Part shown: positions 36,737 through 46,215 of the stretch, piece after piece
Layout of the letters: every line of letters begins with the position of its first letter
Position numbering within the stretch: position 1 is the stretch's first letter
Source of the DNA: Schlegelella_A sp036263655
GTDB lineage: Bacteria > Pseudomonadota > Gammaproteobacteria > Burkholderiales > Burkholderiaceae_C
Length of the DNA stretch: 64,000 bases
Assembly: GCA_036263655.1 (NCBI GenBank)
Contig: DATAGP010000066.1
Span: 54,395 to 118,394, forward strand
Direction of reading: 5' to 3'
Notes under the pieces: model-generated
The model's database searches: none
Seen by the model: only the letters and a program-made list of their open reading frames with translations
Told to the model about the DNA's origin: nothing
Program-made: the position numbers and the translations under genes

Positions 36737-37533
36737 AGCCCAAGGTCCTGATCGTCGAGGACGAGCCCGGCATCGCCGACACCCTGCAGTACGCGCTGCG
36801 CACCGAGGGCTTCGAGCCGGCGTGGTGCGCCACCGGCGAGGCGGCCCTCGCGCATGCCCGCAGCGACCCGCCGGCGCTCGTCATCCTCGACGTCGGCCTG
36901 CCCGATGCCAGCGGCTTCGAGATCTTCAAGCGCCTGCGCGCGACGAGCGACGTGCCGGTGGTCTTCCTCACCGCGCGCAGCGACGAGATCGACCGTGTCG
37001 TCGGCCTCGAGCTCGGCGCCGACGACTACGTCGCCAAGCCGTTCTCGCCGCGCGAGCTGGTGGCGCGGGTGCGCGGCGTCCTGCGGCGAACGGCGCGTGC
37101 TGCCGGTCCGGGCGACGTCGCCGCGCCGACCCCGCCGGGCACGCCTGCGGACGTCTGGCCAGGCGCAGGCGGCGCGGCCAGATCGCAGACACCGACACCG
37201 ATAGCGACACCGACACCGACGCCGACATCGCCGATCGACGTCGACGAAGGCCGCATGCGCATCCGCTACTACGGCCGGCCGCTCGAGCTCTCGCGCTACG
37301 AGTTCGGGCTGCTCAGGACGCTGGCGTCGCGCCCGGGCCACGTGTTCTCGCGCGACGCGCTGCTCGAGCGGGTGTGGGGCAACGACACGGAAAGCATGGA
37401 CCGCACCGTCGACGCCCACGTGAAGACGCTGCGCGCCAAGATGAAGGCGATCGCGCCGCAGCAGGAGCCCATCCGCACCCTGCGCGGCAGCGGCTACGCG
37501 CTCGCCGAGGACCTGCCGCCGACGCCTTCGTGA
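36733..37533 (+). CDS. creB: OmpR-family response regulator CreB
   Basis: This is a 266-residue two-component regulator. The receiver domain has the acidic pair in VEDEPG, phospho-acceptor Asp53 (VILDVGLPD), Thr in FLTARS and Lys in VAKPFS. The C-terminal winged helix (SRYEFGLLRTLASRPGHVFS, TVDAHVKTLRAKM) follows. Between them is an unusually long Pro/Thr-rich linker encoded by a hexamer-like repeat. With creC downstream it forms a CreBC-type pair. The ATG overlaps the cysK stop. Confidence 0.9.
   Translation: MKPKVLIVEDEPGIADTLQYALRTEGFEPAWCATGEAALAHARSDPPALVILDVGLPDASGFEIFKRLRATSDVPVVFLTARSDEIDRVVGLELGADDYVAKPFSPRELVARVRGVLRRTARAAGPGDVAAPTPPGTPADVWPGAGGAARSQTPTPIATPTPTPTSPIDVDEGRMRIRYYGRPLELSRYEFGLLRTLASRPGHVFSRDALLERVWGNDTESMDRTVDAHVKTLRAKMKAIAPQQEPIRTLRGSGYALAEDLPPTPS
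37188..37230 (+). repeat. GACACC/CCGACA-type short tandem repeat in the creB linker
   Basis: About seven degenerate copies of an ACCGAC-like hexamer encode the TPTP linker between the receiver and DNA-binding domains. Changes in copy number would stay in frame and alter only linker length. Confidence 0.75.
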
Positions 37534-37557
37534 ACGATGCAAGGCCACGGCGGGGCG

Positions 37558-37633
37558 CCGGGCCGCTCCCAAGCCCGGCCGCGCCCCCTCGGGGGGCAGC
37601 GCCGCGACGACCGTCGCAAGCGAGGGGGCTTCA
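37558..37633. repeat. Burkholderiales-type dispersed intergenic repeat between creB and creC
   Basis: The segment runs CCGGGCCGCTCCCAAGC, then a hairpin GCCCCC-TC-GGGGGGC (37583-37597), and ends GAGGGGGCTTCA just before the creC start. I recall near-identical elements between genes in Comamonadaceae and related Burkholderiales, usually ending in a purine-rich stretch at a downstream start codon. Here that end could supply the creC ribosome site. I noticed only this one copy in the window. Confidence 0.65.
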
Positions 37634-39094
37634 TTGACGAAGCGCACCCGCATCTTCATTGGCATCCTCGTCGCGTACGCGCTCGGGGTCGCCTTCCTGA
37701 TGTACCGCCAGCTCGGCGACATCGATCCGCGCTACCGCGAGTCGGCCGAGGACTCGCTCGTCGACACGGCCCAGCTCATGGCGTCGCTGATCGAGCAGTC
37801 GTCCGCCGACGGCACGCTGCGCGTCGACGCGCTCGCGCCGGTCTTCCGCTCGCTGCAGGCGCGCCGCTTCAGCGCCGACATCTACGGCATCGAGAAGACG
37901 CGCGTCGAGCTGCGCATGACGGTGGTCGACCGGCAGGGGATCGTCGTCTTCGACTCGCGCGGCGCCGAGGTCGGCGCCGACCATTCGCGCTGGCACGACG
38001 TCTTCCGCGCCCTGCGCGGCGAGTACGGCGCGCGGACGACGCGCGACGACGAGAAGGATCCACGCAGCGCCGTGATGTACGTGGCCGCGCCGATCCGCGA
38101 CCTCTCGGCTCCGGGCGGCGACGAGCTGATCGGCGTCGTCAGCGTCGGCAAGCCGGTGCAGAGCTTCGGCCAGTTCGTCGAGGCGGCGCGGCAGAAGACG
38201 CTGCAGCTCGGCGCCACCTCCGTCGTCGCCGTGCTGCTGCTCGTCGTGATCCTGTCGGTGTGGCTGGTGCGGCCGTTCGGCGTCATCGCCGACTACGTGC
38301 GCTACGTTCGCCACCAGCGCTCGTTCAGCCTGCCTCGCCTCGGCCGCCGCGCCGTCGGGGCGCTCGGCGCCGCCTACGACGAGATGCGCGACGCGCTGGC
38401 CGGCCGCAACTACGTGGCCGACTACGTGCAGACGATGACGCACGAGGTGAAGGGGCCCTTGTCGGCGATCCGCGGTGCCGCCGAGCTGCTGCAGGAGCCG
38501 ATGGCCGACGCGGACCGGATCCGCTTCGTCGCCAACATCGCGCGCGAGACGCAGCGCATCCAGGAGCTGGTCGACCGCATGATGGAGCTGACCGCGCTGG
38601 AATCCAGGAAGAGCCTCGACCAGGCCGTGCCCGTGCCGCTGCGCTCGGTGGTCGGCGACGTCGCCGCCGGTGCCGCGGCGACGGCGCGGGCGCGTGGCCT
38701 CGAGCTCGTGGTCGAGCCCGGCGAGGCCGAGCCGATGGTCGAAGGCGACGCCTTCCTGCTGCAGCGCGCCGTGGCCAACCTGGTCGACAACGCGCTCGAC
38801 TTCTCGCCGGCCGGCGGCACCGTGACGATCGCTGTCGTCGCGCGGGCCCGCAGCTGCGACGTCGTCGTCACCGATCAGGGCCCCGGCATCCCGGAGTTCG
38901 CCGAAGGCAAGGTGTTCGAGAAGTTCTACTCGCTCGCTCGTCCGGCGACGGCGAAGAAGAGCACCGGCTTGGGCCTGTCGTTCGTGCGGGAGATCGCCGA
39001 GCTGCATCGCGGCCGCATCACGCTGAAGAACGCGCCGGGCGGCGGTGCCGTGGCGACGCTGTCGCTGCCGCGTGCGGCCGACGCTTCCGCCTGA
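37634..39094 (+). CDS. creC: Sensor histidine kinase CreC
   Basis: This is a 486-residue inner-membrane kinase. It has an N-terminal helix (IFIGILVAYALGVAFLMY), a periplasmic sensor region of about 160 residues (CreC-like: FSADIYGIEKTRVELRMTVV) and a second helix (TSVVAVLLLVVILSVWLV). After a short linker come HisKA with His270 (TMTHEVKGPLSAI) and an ATPase domain (LVDNALDFSPAGG, DQGPGIPE, GLGLSFV). It starts with TTG, since the next ATG falls inside the first helix. The GAGGGGG of the preceding repeat element is the likely ribosome site. Confidence 0.9.
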   Translation: MTKRTRIFIGILVAYALGVAFLMYRQLGDIDPRYRESAEDSLVDTAQLMASLIEQSSADGTLRVDALAPVFRSLQARRFSADIYGIEKTRVELRMTVVDRQGIVVFDSRGAEVGADHSRWHDVFRALRGEYGARTTRDDEKDPRSAVMYVAAPIRDLSAPGGDELIGVVSVGKPVQSFGQFVEAARQKTLQLGATSVVAVLLLVVILSVWLVRPFGVIADYVRYVRHQRSFSLPRLGRRAVGALGAAYDEMRDALAGRNYVADYVQTMTHEVKGPLSAIRGAAELLQEPMADADRIRFVANIARETQRIQELVDRMMELTALESRKSLDQAVPVPLRSVVGDVAAGAAATARARGLELVVEPGEAEPMVEGDAFLLQRAVANLVDNALDFSPAGGTVTIAVVARARSCDVVVTDQGPGIPEFAEGKVFEKFYSLARPATAKKSTGLGLSFVREIAELHRGRITLKNAPGGGAVATLSLPRAADASA

Positions 39095-39100
39095 GCCGCT

Positions 39101-40258
39101 TCAGCGCATCGCGGCAGCGGCGACCGCCGGCGCCGCCTGCGGCGCCCGCTGCGGCGCGAAGGCGATGACGTGGTCGAGCTCGAGGCGGATGCCGATCGGC
39201 TCGTCGATGGTGTGGTTGTGGTGCGAGGGCACGAGCGCGAGCACGGTCGCGCCGCTGGCGAGCTGCAGCGTGTAGAGGATCTCGGCGCCGCGGAAGGCCT
39301 TGGCCCGGACCATCGCCTTGACCGGGCTGCTGTCGTCGTGGATCACGTCGTCGGGACGCAGGAGCACGTCGATCCGGTCGCCGGGCGCACAAGGCGTGCC
39401 GCTGCCGGCGAGGCGGATCGGCTCGCGGCAGGGCACCTCGGCGATCTCGAGGCCGAGCCGCTGCGGTGCCAGCACGGTGGCGTCGACGAGCACGCCCTGG
39501 CCGATGAAGTCGGCGACGAAGCGGTTCGACGGCCGGTGGTACAGGTTGTAGGCCGAGTCGATCTGCTGGATCCGTCCTTCGTTCATCACGGCGATGCGGT
39601 CGGCCATCGCGAAGGCCTCGTTCTGGTCGTGCGTGACGAAGACGGCGGTCGTGCCGGCGGCCTTCAGGATCGCGCGGACGTCGGCGGCGAGCTCCTCGCG
39701 CAGGCCGGCGTCGAGGCTCGAGAACGGCTCGTCGAGCAGGAGCAGCCGCGGCGCCGGCGCCAGCGCGCGGGCCAGCGCGACCCGCTGCTGCTGTCCGCCC
39801 GAAAGCTCGTGCGGCAGCCGGTCGCCAGCCCACTCGAGGCCGACCGCCGCCAGCATCTCGGCGACCCGCTTGCCGGCCCGGCTGCGATCGGCGATGCCGA
39901 AGGCGACGTTGCGCGCGACCGTGAGATGCGGGAACAGCGCCAGGTCCTGGAACACCATGCCGATGCGGCGCCGCTCGGGCGGCACGTGGCGGCCGCCGGC
40001 ACGGCTGACGACGCTGCCGTCAATCGAGATCGTGCCGGCGGTGACGCGCTCGAAGCCGGCGATGCATCTGAGGGCCGTCGTCTTGCCGCAGCCCGAGGGG
40101 CCGAGCAGGCAGCAGACCTCGCCGCTGGCAAGGGCGAGGTCGAGGTCCGCGAAGGTGGTCGACGCGCCGTAGCGATGCGCCACGCCGAGCAGGCTCAGGA
40201 CCGGCAGGAAGGCCTTCGCCGGCGCATCGACGAAGGGTGCAGAGGTCACGGCGGACAT
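39101..40258 (-). CDS. fbpC: Iron(III) ABC transporter ATP-binding protein
   Basis: This is a 385-residue ATPase of the FbpC/PotA group. It has Walker A LGPSGCGKTT, the signature LSGGQQQR, Walker B LLLLDEPFSS, the H-loop VFVTHDQ and a C-terminal TOBE-like regulatory region (DRIDVLLRPDDV). The alanine-rich end is probably disordered. It lies divergent from the permease gene with only 23 bp between starts, so its promoter must reach into the permease gene. It is grouped with the permease and the iron-binding protein encoded beside it. Confidence 0.88.
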   Translation of the reverse strand: MSAVTSAPFVDAPAKAFLPVLSLLGVAHRYGASTTFADLDLALASGEVCCLLGPSGCGKTTALRCIAGFERVTAGTISIDGSVVSRAGGRHVPPERRRIGMVFQDLALFPHLTVARNVAFGIADRSRAGKRVAEMLAAVGLEWAGDRLPHELSGGQQQRVALARALAPAPRLLLLDEPFSSLDAGLREELAADVRAILKAAGTTAVFVTHDQNEAFAMADRIAVMNEGRIQQIDSAYNLYHRPSNRFVADFIGQGVLVDATVLAPQRLGLEIAEVPCREPIRLAGSGTPCAPGDRIDVLLRPDDVIHDDSSPVKAMVRAKAFRGAEILYTLQLASGATVLALVPSHHNHTIDEPIGIRLELDHVIAFAPQRAPQAAPAVAAAAMR

Positions 40259-40281
40259 CGAGCCGACCTTACACTGCCGCC

Positions 40282-41907
40282 ATGCTGCGCGTCGCGCTCG
40301 CGCTCATCACGATGCTGGCTGCGGCGCTGGTGGCCGTGCCGGTTCTCTCGGTCGGCGCGAATGTCTTCGCCGGCGGCACCGGCGGCACCTGGTCGCACCT
40401 CGCCGCGACCGTCCTCCCCGACTACATCGTCGCCACGATCGCGCTGTGCATCGGCGTCGGCATCGGCAGCGTCATGCTCGGCGTCGGCAGCGCCTGGCTG
40501 GTGACGCATCTCGACTTTCCGCTGCGGCGAAGCTTCGAGTGGGCGCTCGTCCTGCCGCTCGCCATGCCGGCCTACGTGATGGCCTACGCCTATGCCGACG
40601 TCCTGCAGTTCGCCGGCCCGCTGCAGACGGCGCTGCGCGAGGCGATGGGCTGGCGGCGGGGCGACTACTGGTTCCCGGACGTGCGCAGCGTCGGCGGCGC
40701 GGTGGTGATGCTCGCCTGCGTCCTCTACCCGTACGTCTACCTGCTCGTGCGCATCGCGTTCCTGGAGCGCGGCGCGGCCTTGCTCGACGCCGGCCGGGCG
40801 CTCGGCCTGACGCCGTGGCAGAGCTTCCTGCGCGTCTCGCTGCCGATGGCGCGGCCGGCCATCGCGGCCGGCGCCGCGCTGGCCCTCATGGAGACGCTCG
40901 CCGACTACGGGACGGTGTCGTACTTCGGCGTGCAGACCTTCACCACCGGCATCTACCACGCCTGGTTCTCGCTCGGCGACCGCACCGCGGCCGCGCAGCT
41001 GTCGACGGCGCTGCTCGTCTTCGTGCTCACGGTGCTCGCCGTCGAGCGGATCTCGCGCGGCCGGGCCCGCTTCGCGCCGGCCGGCTCGACGCGCGTGCCG
41101 CCGCCCGGCATCCGCCTGGGCGGCTGGCGGGCCGCGCTGGCGATCGCCGGCTGCGCCGTGCCCTTCGCGCTCGGCTTCGTCATCCCGTGCGCGATCCTGC
41201 TGCGCCTGGCGCTCGCGACCGGCGACGCCGAGTTCGGGCCGCGCTTCGTCGAGCTGGCGCGCAACAGCTTCGTGCTCGCCGCCATGACCGCCGCCGTCGC
41301 CTGCCTGCTCGCGCTGGCGCTCGCCTATGCCCGCCGCATCGACCCGCGGCCGGCGACGCGCGCCGGCCACTGGCTCGCGGGCATGGGTTACGCGATCCCG
41401 GGCTCGGTGATCGCGGTCGGCCTGCTGATCCCGCTCGCCCGCCTCGACAACGCCATCGCCGGCTGGCTGCGCGCGAGCTTCGGCTGGCAGACGGGCCTGC
41501 TGATCACCGGCGGCCTGGCGGCCCTGGTCTATGCCTGCGTCGTCCGCTTCATGGCGACCGCCCTGCAGACCACGGACTCCGCGCTCGCCCGCATCACGCC
41601 GCACATGGACGACGCGGCGCGCAGCCTCGGCCTGGCCCCGGTGCAGACGCTGCTCCGCGTCCACGTGCCGCTGCTGCGGCGCGGGCTGCTCACGGCGGCG
41701 CTGCTGGTCTTCATCGACGTCATGAAGGAGCTGCCGGCGACGCTCGTCATGCGGCCGTTCAACTTCGACACGCTGGCGACGCAGGTCTATCGGCTGGCCA
41801 GCGACGAGCGCCTGGCCGAAGCGGCGACGGCGTCGATCGCGATCGTCGTCGTCGGGCTGCTGCCGCTGCTCCTGCTGAGCCGGCAGATCGCGGCCGAGCG
41901 CCGCTGA
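40282..41907 (+). CDS. fbpB: Iron(III) ABC transporter permease (two fused permease domains)
   Basis: This is a 541-residue inner-membrane protein with about twelve helices in two similar halves, each with an EAA-type coupling loop (DAGRALGLTPWQSFLRVSLP and DAARSLGLAPVQTLLRVHVP). This duplicated design is the FbpB type. FbpB imports iron delivered by FbpA. The ATG at 40282 follows directly on the divergent fbpC start. It converges on fbpA, with a strong hairpin between. Confidence 0.9.
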   Translation: MLRVALALITMLAAALVAVPVLSVGANVFAGGTGGTWSHLAATVLPDYIVATIALCIGVGIGSVMLGVGSAWLVTHLDFPLRRSFEWALVLPLAMPAYVMAYAYADVLQFAGPLQTALREAMGWRRGDYWFPDVRSVGGAVVMLACVLYPYVYLLVRIAFLERGAALLDAGRALGLTPWQSFLRVSLPMARPAIAAGAALALMETLADYGTVSYFGVQTFTTGIYHAWFSLGDRTAAAQLSTALLVFVLTVLAVERISRGRARFAPAGSTRVPPPGIRLGGWRAALAIAGCAVPFALGFVIPCAILLRLALATGDAEFGPRFVELARNSFVLAAMTAAVACLLALALAYARRIDPRPATRAGHWLAGMGYAIPGSVIAVGLLIPLARLDNAIAGWLRASFGWQTGLLITGGLAALVYACVVRFMATALQTTDSALARITPHMDDAARSLGLAPVQTLLRVHVPLLRRGLLTAALLVFIDVMKELPATLVMRPFNFDTLATQVYRLASDERLAEAATASIAIVVVGLLPLLLLSRQIAAERR

Positions 41908-41928
41908 GCCGGCGCACGACGCGCCGGC
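41908..41928. terminator. Bidirectional terminator-like hairpin between fbpB and fbpA
   Basis: GCCGGCGC and GCGCCGGC form a perfect 8-bp stem with a 5-nt loop (ACGAC), starting directly after the fbpB stop and ahead of the convergent fbpA stop. No T-tract follows on either strand. Confidence 0.6.
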
Positions 41929-41939
41929 CCGGGCGACGG

Positions 41940-43001
41940 TCAGCGCCAGCCGGCGCGGTCGAAGACCTTCTGCGCGGTGGCGGTCTGCGGTGCCCATGTC
42001 GAGATCGGCAGCGTGTCGGCCTTGAAGCCGCCCAGCGCTTCGAGCGCCGGGTTGCCGACCTTGGCGGTCGAGACCACCGGCCACTCGTTGTTGCCGTCGG
42101 CGAAGTAGACCTGCGCCGCATCGCTCGCCAGGTACTCGAGGAAGCGGATGGCGTTGGCGCGGTTCGGCGCGGTCTTGATCACGCCGGCGCCCGACACGTT
42201 GACGTGCGTGCCCCAGCTCTTCTGGTTCGGCCAGACGACGCCGAGCGCGTTCATCGCCTTCACGTCCTCCGGCGCGGTCGAACGCATCATGCGCGCGACG
42301 TAGTAGCTGTTGGACAGGGCGACGCCGCACTCGCCGGCGGCGACGGCGCGCAGCTGGTCGGTGTCGCCGCCCTTCGGCGCGCGCGCGAAGTTGGCGACGA
42401 CGCCGCGGGCCCACTGCTCGGTCTTCGCCTCGCCGTCGTGGGCGATGAGGGCTGCGCCGAGCGAGAGGTTGTACGGATGCATGCCGGAGCGGACGCAGAC
42501 CTGCGACTTCAGGCGCGGTGCCGCGAGGTCGGCGTAGTTCTGCACCCACTCCGGGTTGATCGCCGCCTTGTTGTAGACGATGACGCGGGCGCGGGTCGAG
42601 AAGGCGAGCCAGTTCGGCGTCCGCAGGTGCGCCGGGATGCGCGCTTCCAGCGCCTTCGACTGCACCGGCTGGAACAGGCCCATCTTGTCGGCGATCTCGA
42701 GGCGCGAGGCATCGACGGTGATCAGCACGTCGGCGGGGCTGCTCGCGCCCTCGTTGCGGATGCGCTCGACGAGCTCGTCCTCGCGGCCGTCGAGCCGGTT
42801 GATGCGGATGCCCGTTTCCTTCGTGAAGTTGGCGTAGAAGGCCTCGTCCGTCTGGTAGTGGCGGGCCGAGTAGATGTTGACCACGCCCTGCGCCTGGGCC
42901 GGCGGCGCGAGGGCAAAGCCGAGCGTGAGCGGGCCGAGGACGCTGCGCGCGAGACGCGCCATCGGCGCGGAAGAGACGAGGCGGCGGAGGAGGCGGTGCA
43001 T
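41940..43001 (-). CDS. fbpA: Iron(III) ABC transporter periplasmic binding protein
   Basis: This is a 353-residue protein with a long signal ending PPAQAQG. The mature N terminus VVNIYSARHYQTDEAFYANF and the C-terminal-lobe region ECGVALSNSYYVARM, with its tyrosine pair for iron, are classic FbpA. It captures ferric iron for FbpBC. A Fur-like palindrome lies 54 bp upstream of the start. An alternative start at the second Met (residue 14) would give a shorter signal. Confidence 0.93.
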   Translation of the reverse strand: MHRLLRRLVSSAPMARLARSVLGPLTLGFALAPPAQAQGVVNIYSARHYQTDEAFYANFTKETGIRINRLDGREDELVERIRNEGASSPADVLITVDASRLEIADKMGLFQPVQSKALEARIPAHLRTPNWLAFSTRARVIVYNKAAINPEWVQNYADLAAPRLKSQVCVRSGMHPYNLSLGAALIAHDGEAKTEQWARGVVANFARAPKGGDTDQLRAVAAGECGVALSNSYYVARMMRSTAPEDVKAMNALGVVWPNQKSWGTHVNVSGAGVIKTAPNRANAIRFLEYLASDAAQVYFADGNNEWPVVSTAKVGNPALEALGGFKADTLPISTWAPQTATAQKVFDRAGWR

Positions 43002-43054
43002 GACGGCGGCGCGGCAGGCGCGCGATGGAGCGGGATGCCGATCATAGTAGGAAT

Positions 43055-43072
43055 CGTTCGCATTTGCGAACG
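43055..43072 (-). promoter_or_regulatory. Fur-like operator upstream of fbpA
   Basis: CGTTCGCATTTGCGAACG is a perfect 8-2-8 palindrome inside GAATCGTTCGCATTTGCGAA. It resembles the ATTCGCATT-rich Fur sites of betaproteobacteria, and it sits in the upstream gap of an iron-uptake gene. The match to the classical Fur box is partial. Confidence 0.55.
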
Positions 43073-43091
43073 CGTGGCCGCGCGGCCCGGC

Positions 43092-43958
43092 TCAGGAGCG
43101 GCGCAGCGCCGCCGCCGTGTGCTCTAGCACGGCGTCGATCAGGGTGGCGAGGTTCTTCTGCAGGGGCGCGAAGCCGGCGCTCTTCTCGCGCGTCGTCTCG
43201 TCCATGTAGAGCCGCTTGTTGATCTCGATCTGCAGGCTCATGCGCCGCTCGGCCGGGTTCGAATAGGCGCGGACCAGCTCCACGCCCTTGTACGGGTCGT
43301 TGACCCGCACCTCGTAGCCCATGCCGGCGAGCACGCCGCGCACGAACTCGGTGAACGCCGGGTCGCAGCTCGTGCCGTCGCGGTCGCCGAGGACGAAATC
43401 GGCGCGCCGCACGCCGGCACCGCCCTCGCCCTGGGCGCCGCTCACCGCGTTCATGGAATGGCAGTCGATGTGCCAGCTGGCGCCGAAGCGCGCCTGCGTC
43501 GCGGCGATGCGTGCCTGCAGCGCCTCGTGATAGGGACGGTGCACGCGCTCGATGCGGCGCCGCATCTCGGCGACCGGAAGCAGGCGGTCGTAGATCGGCT
43601 GGCCGGCGTCGAGCGTGCGCCAGACGAGGGCCTTGCCGAGGCGCGCCTTGCCGCTCGGACGGTAGGCGTCGGGCCACTCGCCGCCCTCGACGAGCGCCAG
43701 GTCGACATCGCCGGCGTTGCGGTTGAGGTCGAGGTAGGTGCGCGGCACGAGCGCCGAGAGGAGGGCGACGCCGCGCTCCGTGGCCGGCCGGTAGAGCTCG
43801 TCGACGAAGCAGTCCTCGCCGTCGCGCAGCTCGAACTCGCTCACGGCGGCGCCGAAATCGTCCGGGAACTCGTGTCCCGAATGCGGCGAATCGAGCAGCA
43901 GCGGCACCCGCGGCTCGGCGGGGCCCTCGATGCGGTAGGTGGCAGGGGACATCGACAT
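43092..43958 (-). CDS. N-formylglutamate amidohydrolase family protein
   Basis: This is a 288-residue zinc-dependent hydrolase of the FGase family, which releases formate from N-formylglutamate in histidine breakdown or acts on related amides. Family motifs are LLLDSPHSGHEFPDDF, YLDLNRNAGDVDLA, WHIDCHSMN and MSLQIEINKRLYMDE. No hut genes are nearby, so the substrate may differ. I start at 43958 (MSMSP); Met codons at 43952 and 43991 are alternatives. It lies upstream of fbpA on the same strand but the palindrome between suggests separate control. Confidence 0.87.
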   Translation of the reverse strand: MSMSPATYRIEGPAEPRVPLLLDSPHSGHEFPDDFGAAVSEFELRDGEDCFVDELYRPATERGVALLSALVPRTYLDLNRNAGDVDLALVEGGEWPDAYRPSGKARLGKALVWRTLDAGQPIYDRLLPVAEMRRRIERVHRPYHEALQARIAATQARFGASWHIDCHSMNAVSGAQGEGGAGVRRADFVLGDRDGTSCDPAFTEFVRGVLAGMGYEVRVNDPYKGVELVRAYSNPAERRMSLQIEINKRLYMDETTREKSAGFAPLQKNLATLIDAVLEHTAAALRRS

Positions 43959-44065
43959 CCGGAGAGCGCCGTGCGGGGCGGAGGCGTCCATTCTTGCAGC
44001 GGCTCGTCCTACGCCCGGCAATCGCCCTGCACGGTACGATCCGCGCGCTCAACCGTGGAGGACCC

Positions 44066-44719
44066 ATGCACGTGAATTCTTCGTCGATCGGCCGCCGTCT
44101 CGTCGCGCTCCTCGTGGCGGCATCGGCCCTGGCGCTCTCGGGCTGCGGCTACAACGACTTCCAGCGCCTCGACGAGCAGGTGCGCGCCTCGTGGTCGGAA
44201 GTGCTGAGCCAGTACCAGCGCCGCGCCGACCTGATCCCGAACATCGTCGCGACCGTCAAGGGCGAGGCGAATTTCGAGCAGGAGACGCTGACGCGCGTCA
44301 TCGAGGCGCGCTCGCGCGCCACCGCGATCCAGGCGACGCCGGAGCTCGTCAACGACACGGAGGCCTTCGCCCGCTTCCAGGCTGCGCAGGGGCAGCTGAG
44401 CAGTGCCCTGAGCCGGCTCCTCGTCGTCGCCGAGCAGTACCCGAACCTGAAGGCCAATCAGGGCTTCCAGGACCTGCGCGTGCAGCTCGAGGGCACGGAG
44501 AACCGCATCACGGTCGCCCGCAACAAGTACATCCAGACGGTCGCCGAATACAACGTCAAGGTGCGCAGCGTGCCCACCAACTTCACGGCGATGATCTTCG
44601 GCTACAACGTCAAGCCGAACTTCTCGGTCCAGAACGAGGCCCAGATCGCGGTGCCGCCGACGGTCAGCTTCGACAAGCCCGGCACCCCGGCCGCACCGGC
44701 CGCGCCGGCCTCGCGCTAG
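44066..44719 (+). CDS. lemA: LemA-family lipoprotein
   Basis: This 217-residue protein has a signal helix ending in the lipobox LSGC. The helical LemA core follows: YNDFQRLDEQVRASWSEVL, QYQRRADLIPNIVATVKG, and ENRITVARNKYIQTVAEYN. LemA proteins are membrane-associated, of poorly known function, and usually sit beside TPM-domain genes as here. GTGGAGGA precedes the ATG. The gene begins a three-gene run with two TPM genes. Confidence 0.92.
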   Translation: MHVNSSSIGRRLVALLVAASALALSGCGYNDFQRLDEQVRASWSEVLSQYQRRADLIPNIVATVKGEANFEQETLTRVIEARSRATAIQATPELVNDTEAFARFQAAQGQLSSALSRLLVVAEQYPNLKANQGFQDLRVQLEGTENRITVARNKYIQTVAEYNVKVRSVPTNFTAMIFGYNVKPNFSVQNEAQIAVPPTVSFDKPGTPAAPAAPASR

Positions 44720-44747
44720 CGGCACCGGCATCGCCCCCGGAGCGCCG

Positions 44748-45691
<944 letters not shown>

Positions 45692-45692
<1 letters not shown>

Positions 45693-46201
45693 TGGCGAAC
45701 CGCATCACGCGCCTGCTCAGGCATCGCATGTTCGACGAGGACGACGTCGCCCGCGTGCTGCCTCCCGCTGCGCTCGCGCGCATCGAGAGCCGGGTCAAGG
45801 CGAGCGAGGAGCGGCACGGCGGCGAGATCCGCATCTATGTCGAGGCGGGGCTGCCCTGGAGCTACCTGCGCCGCGGCGCGACGCCGCGCGAGCGCGCGAT
45901 CGCCATGTTCGGCAAGCTCGGCGTCTGGGACACCGAGCGCAACAACGGCGTCCTCATCTACCTGCTGCTGGCCGAGCACGCGATCGAGATCGTCGCCGAC
46001 CGGGGCCTTGCCCGCCACGTCGACGACGCGGCCTGGGCGGCCATCACCGCCACCATGCGCGACCACTTCCGCCGCGGCGACTTCGCGACCGGCCTCGAGC
46101 AGGCCGTCGACGCGGTCGACGCCTTGCTCGCGCGCCACTTCCCGCGCCAAGCCGGCGACGTCGACCGCAACGAGCTGCCGGACGCGCCGCTGATCGGCTG
46201 A
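45692..46201 (+). CDS. Second TPM-domain protein, cytosolic type
   Basis: This is a 169-residue protein with one TPM domain and no signal peptide. The core shows GVWDTERNNGVLIYLLLAEHAIEI, ADRGLARHVDDAAW and DFATGLEQAVDAVDALL. It overlaps the upstream TPM gene (TGATG), so it is probably made together with it. The role of the LemA-TPM-TPM trio is not established. It converges on glpD with a 14-bp gap. Confidence 0.9.
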
Positions 46202-46215
46202 TCCGGCCGTCCTCG

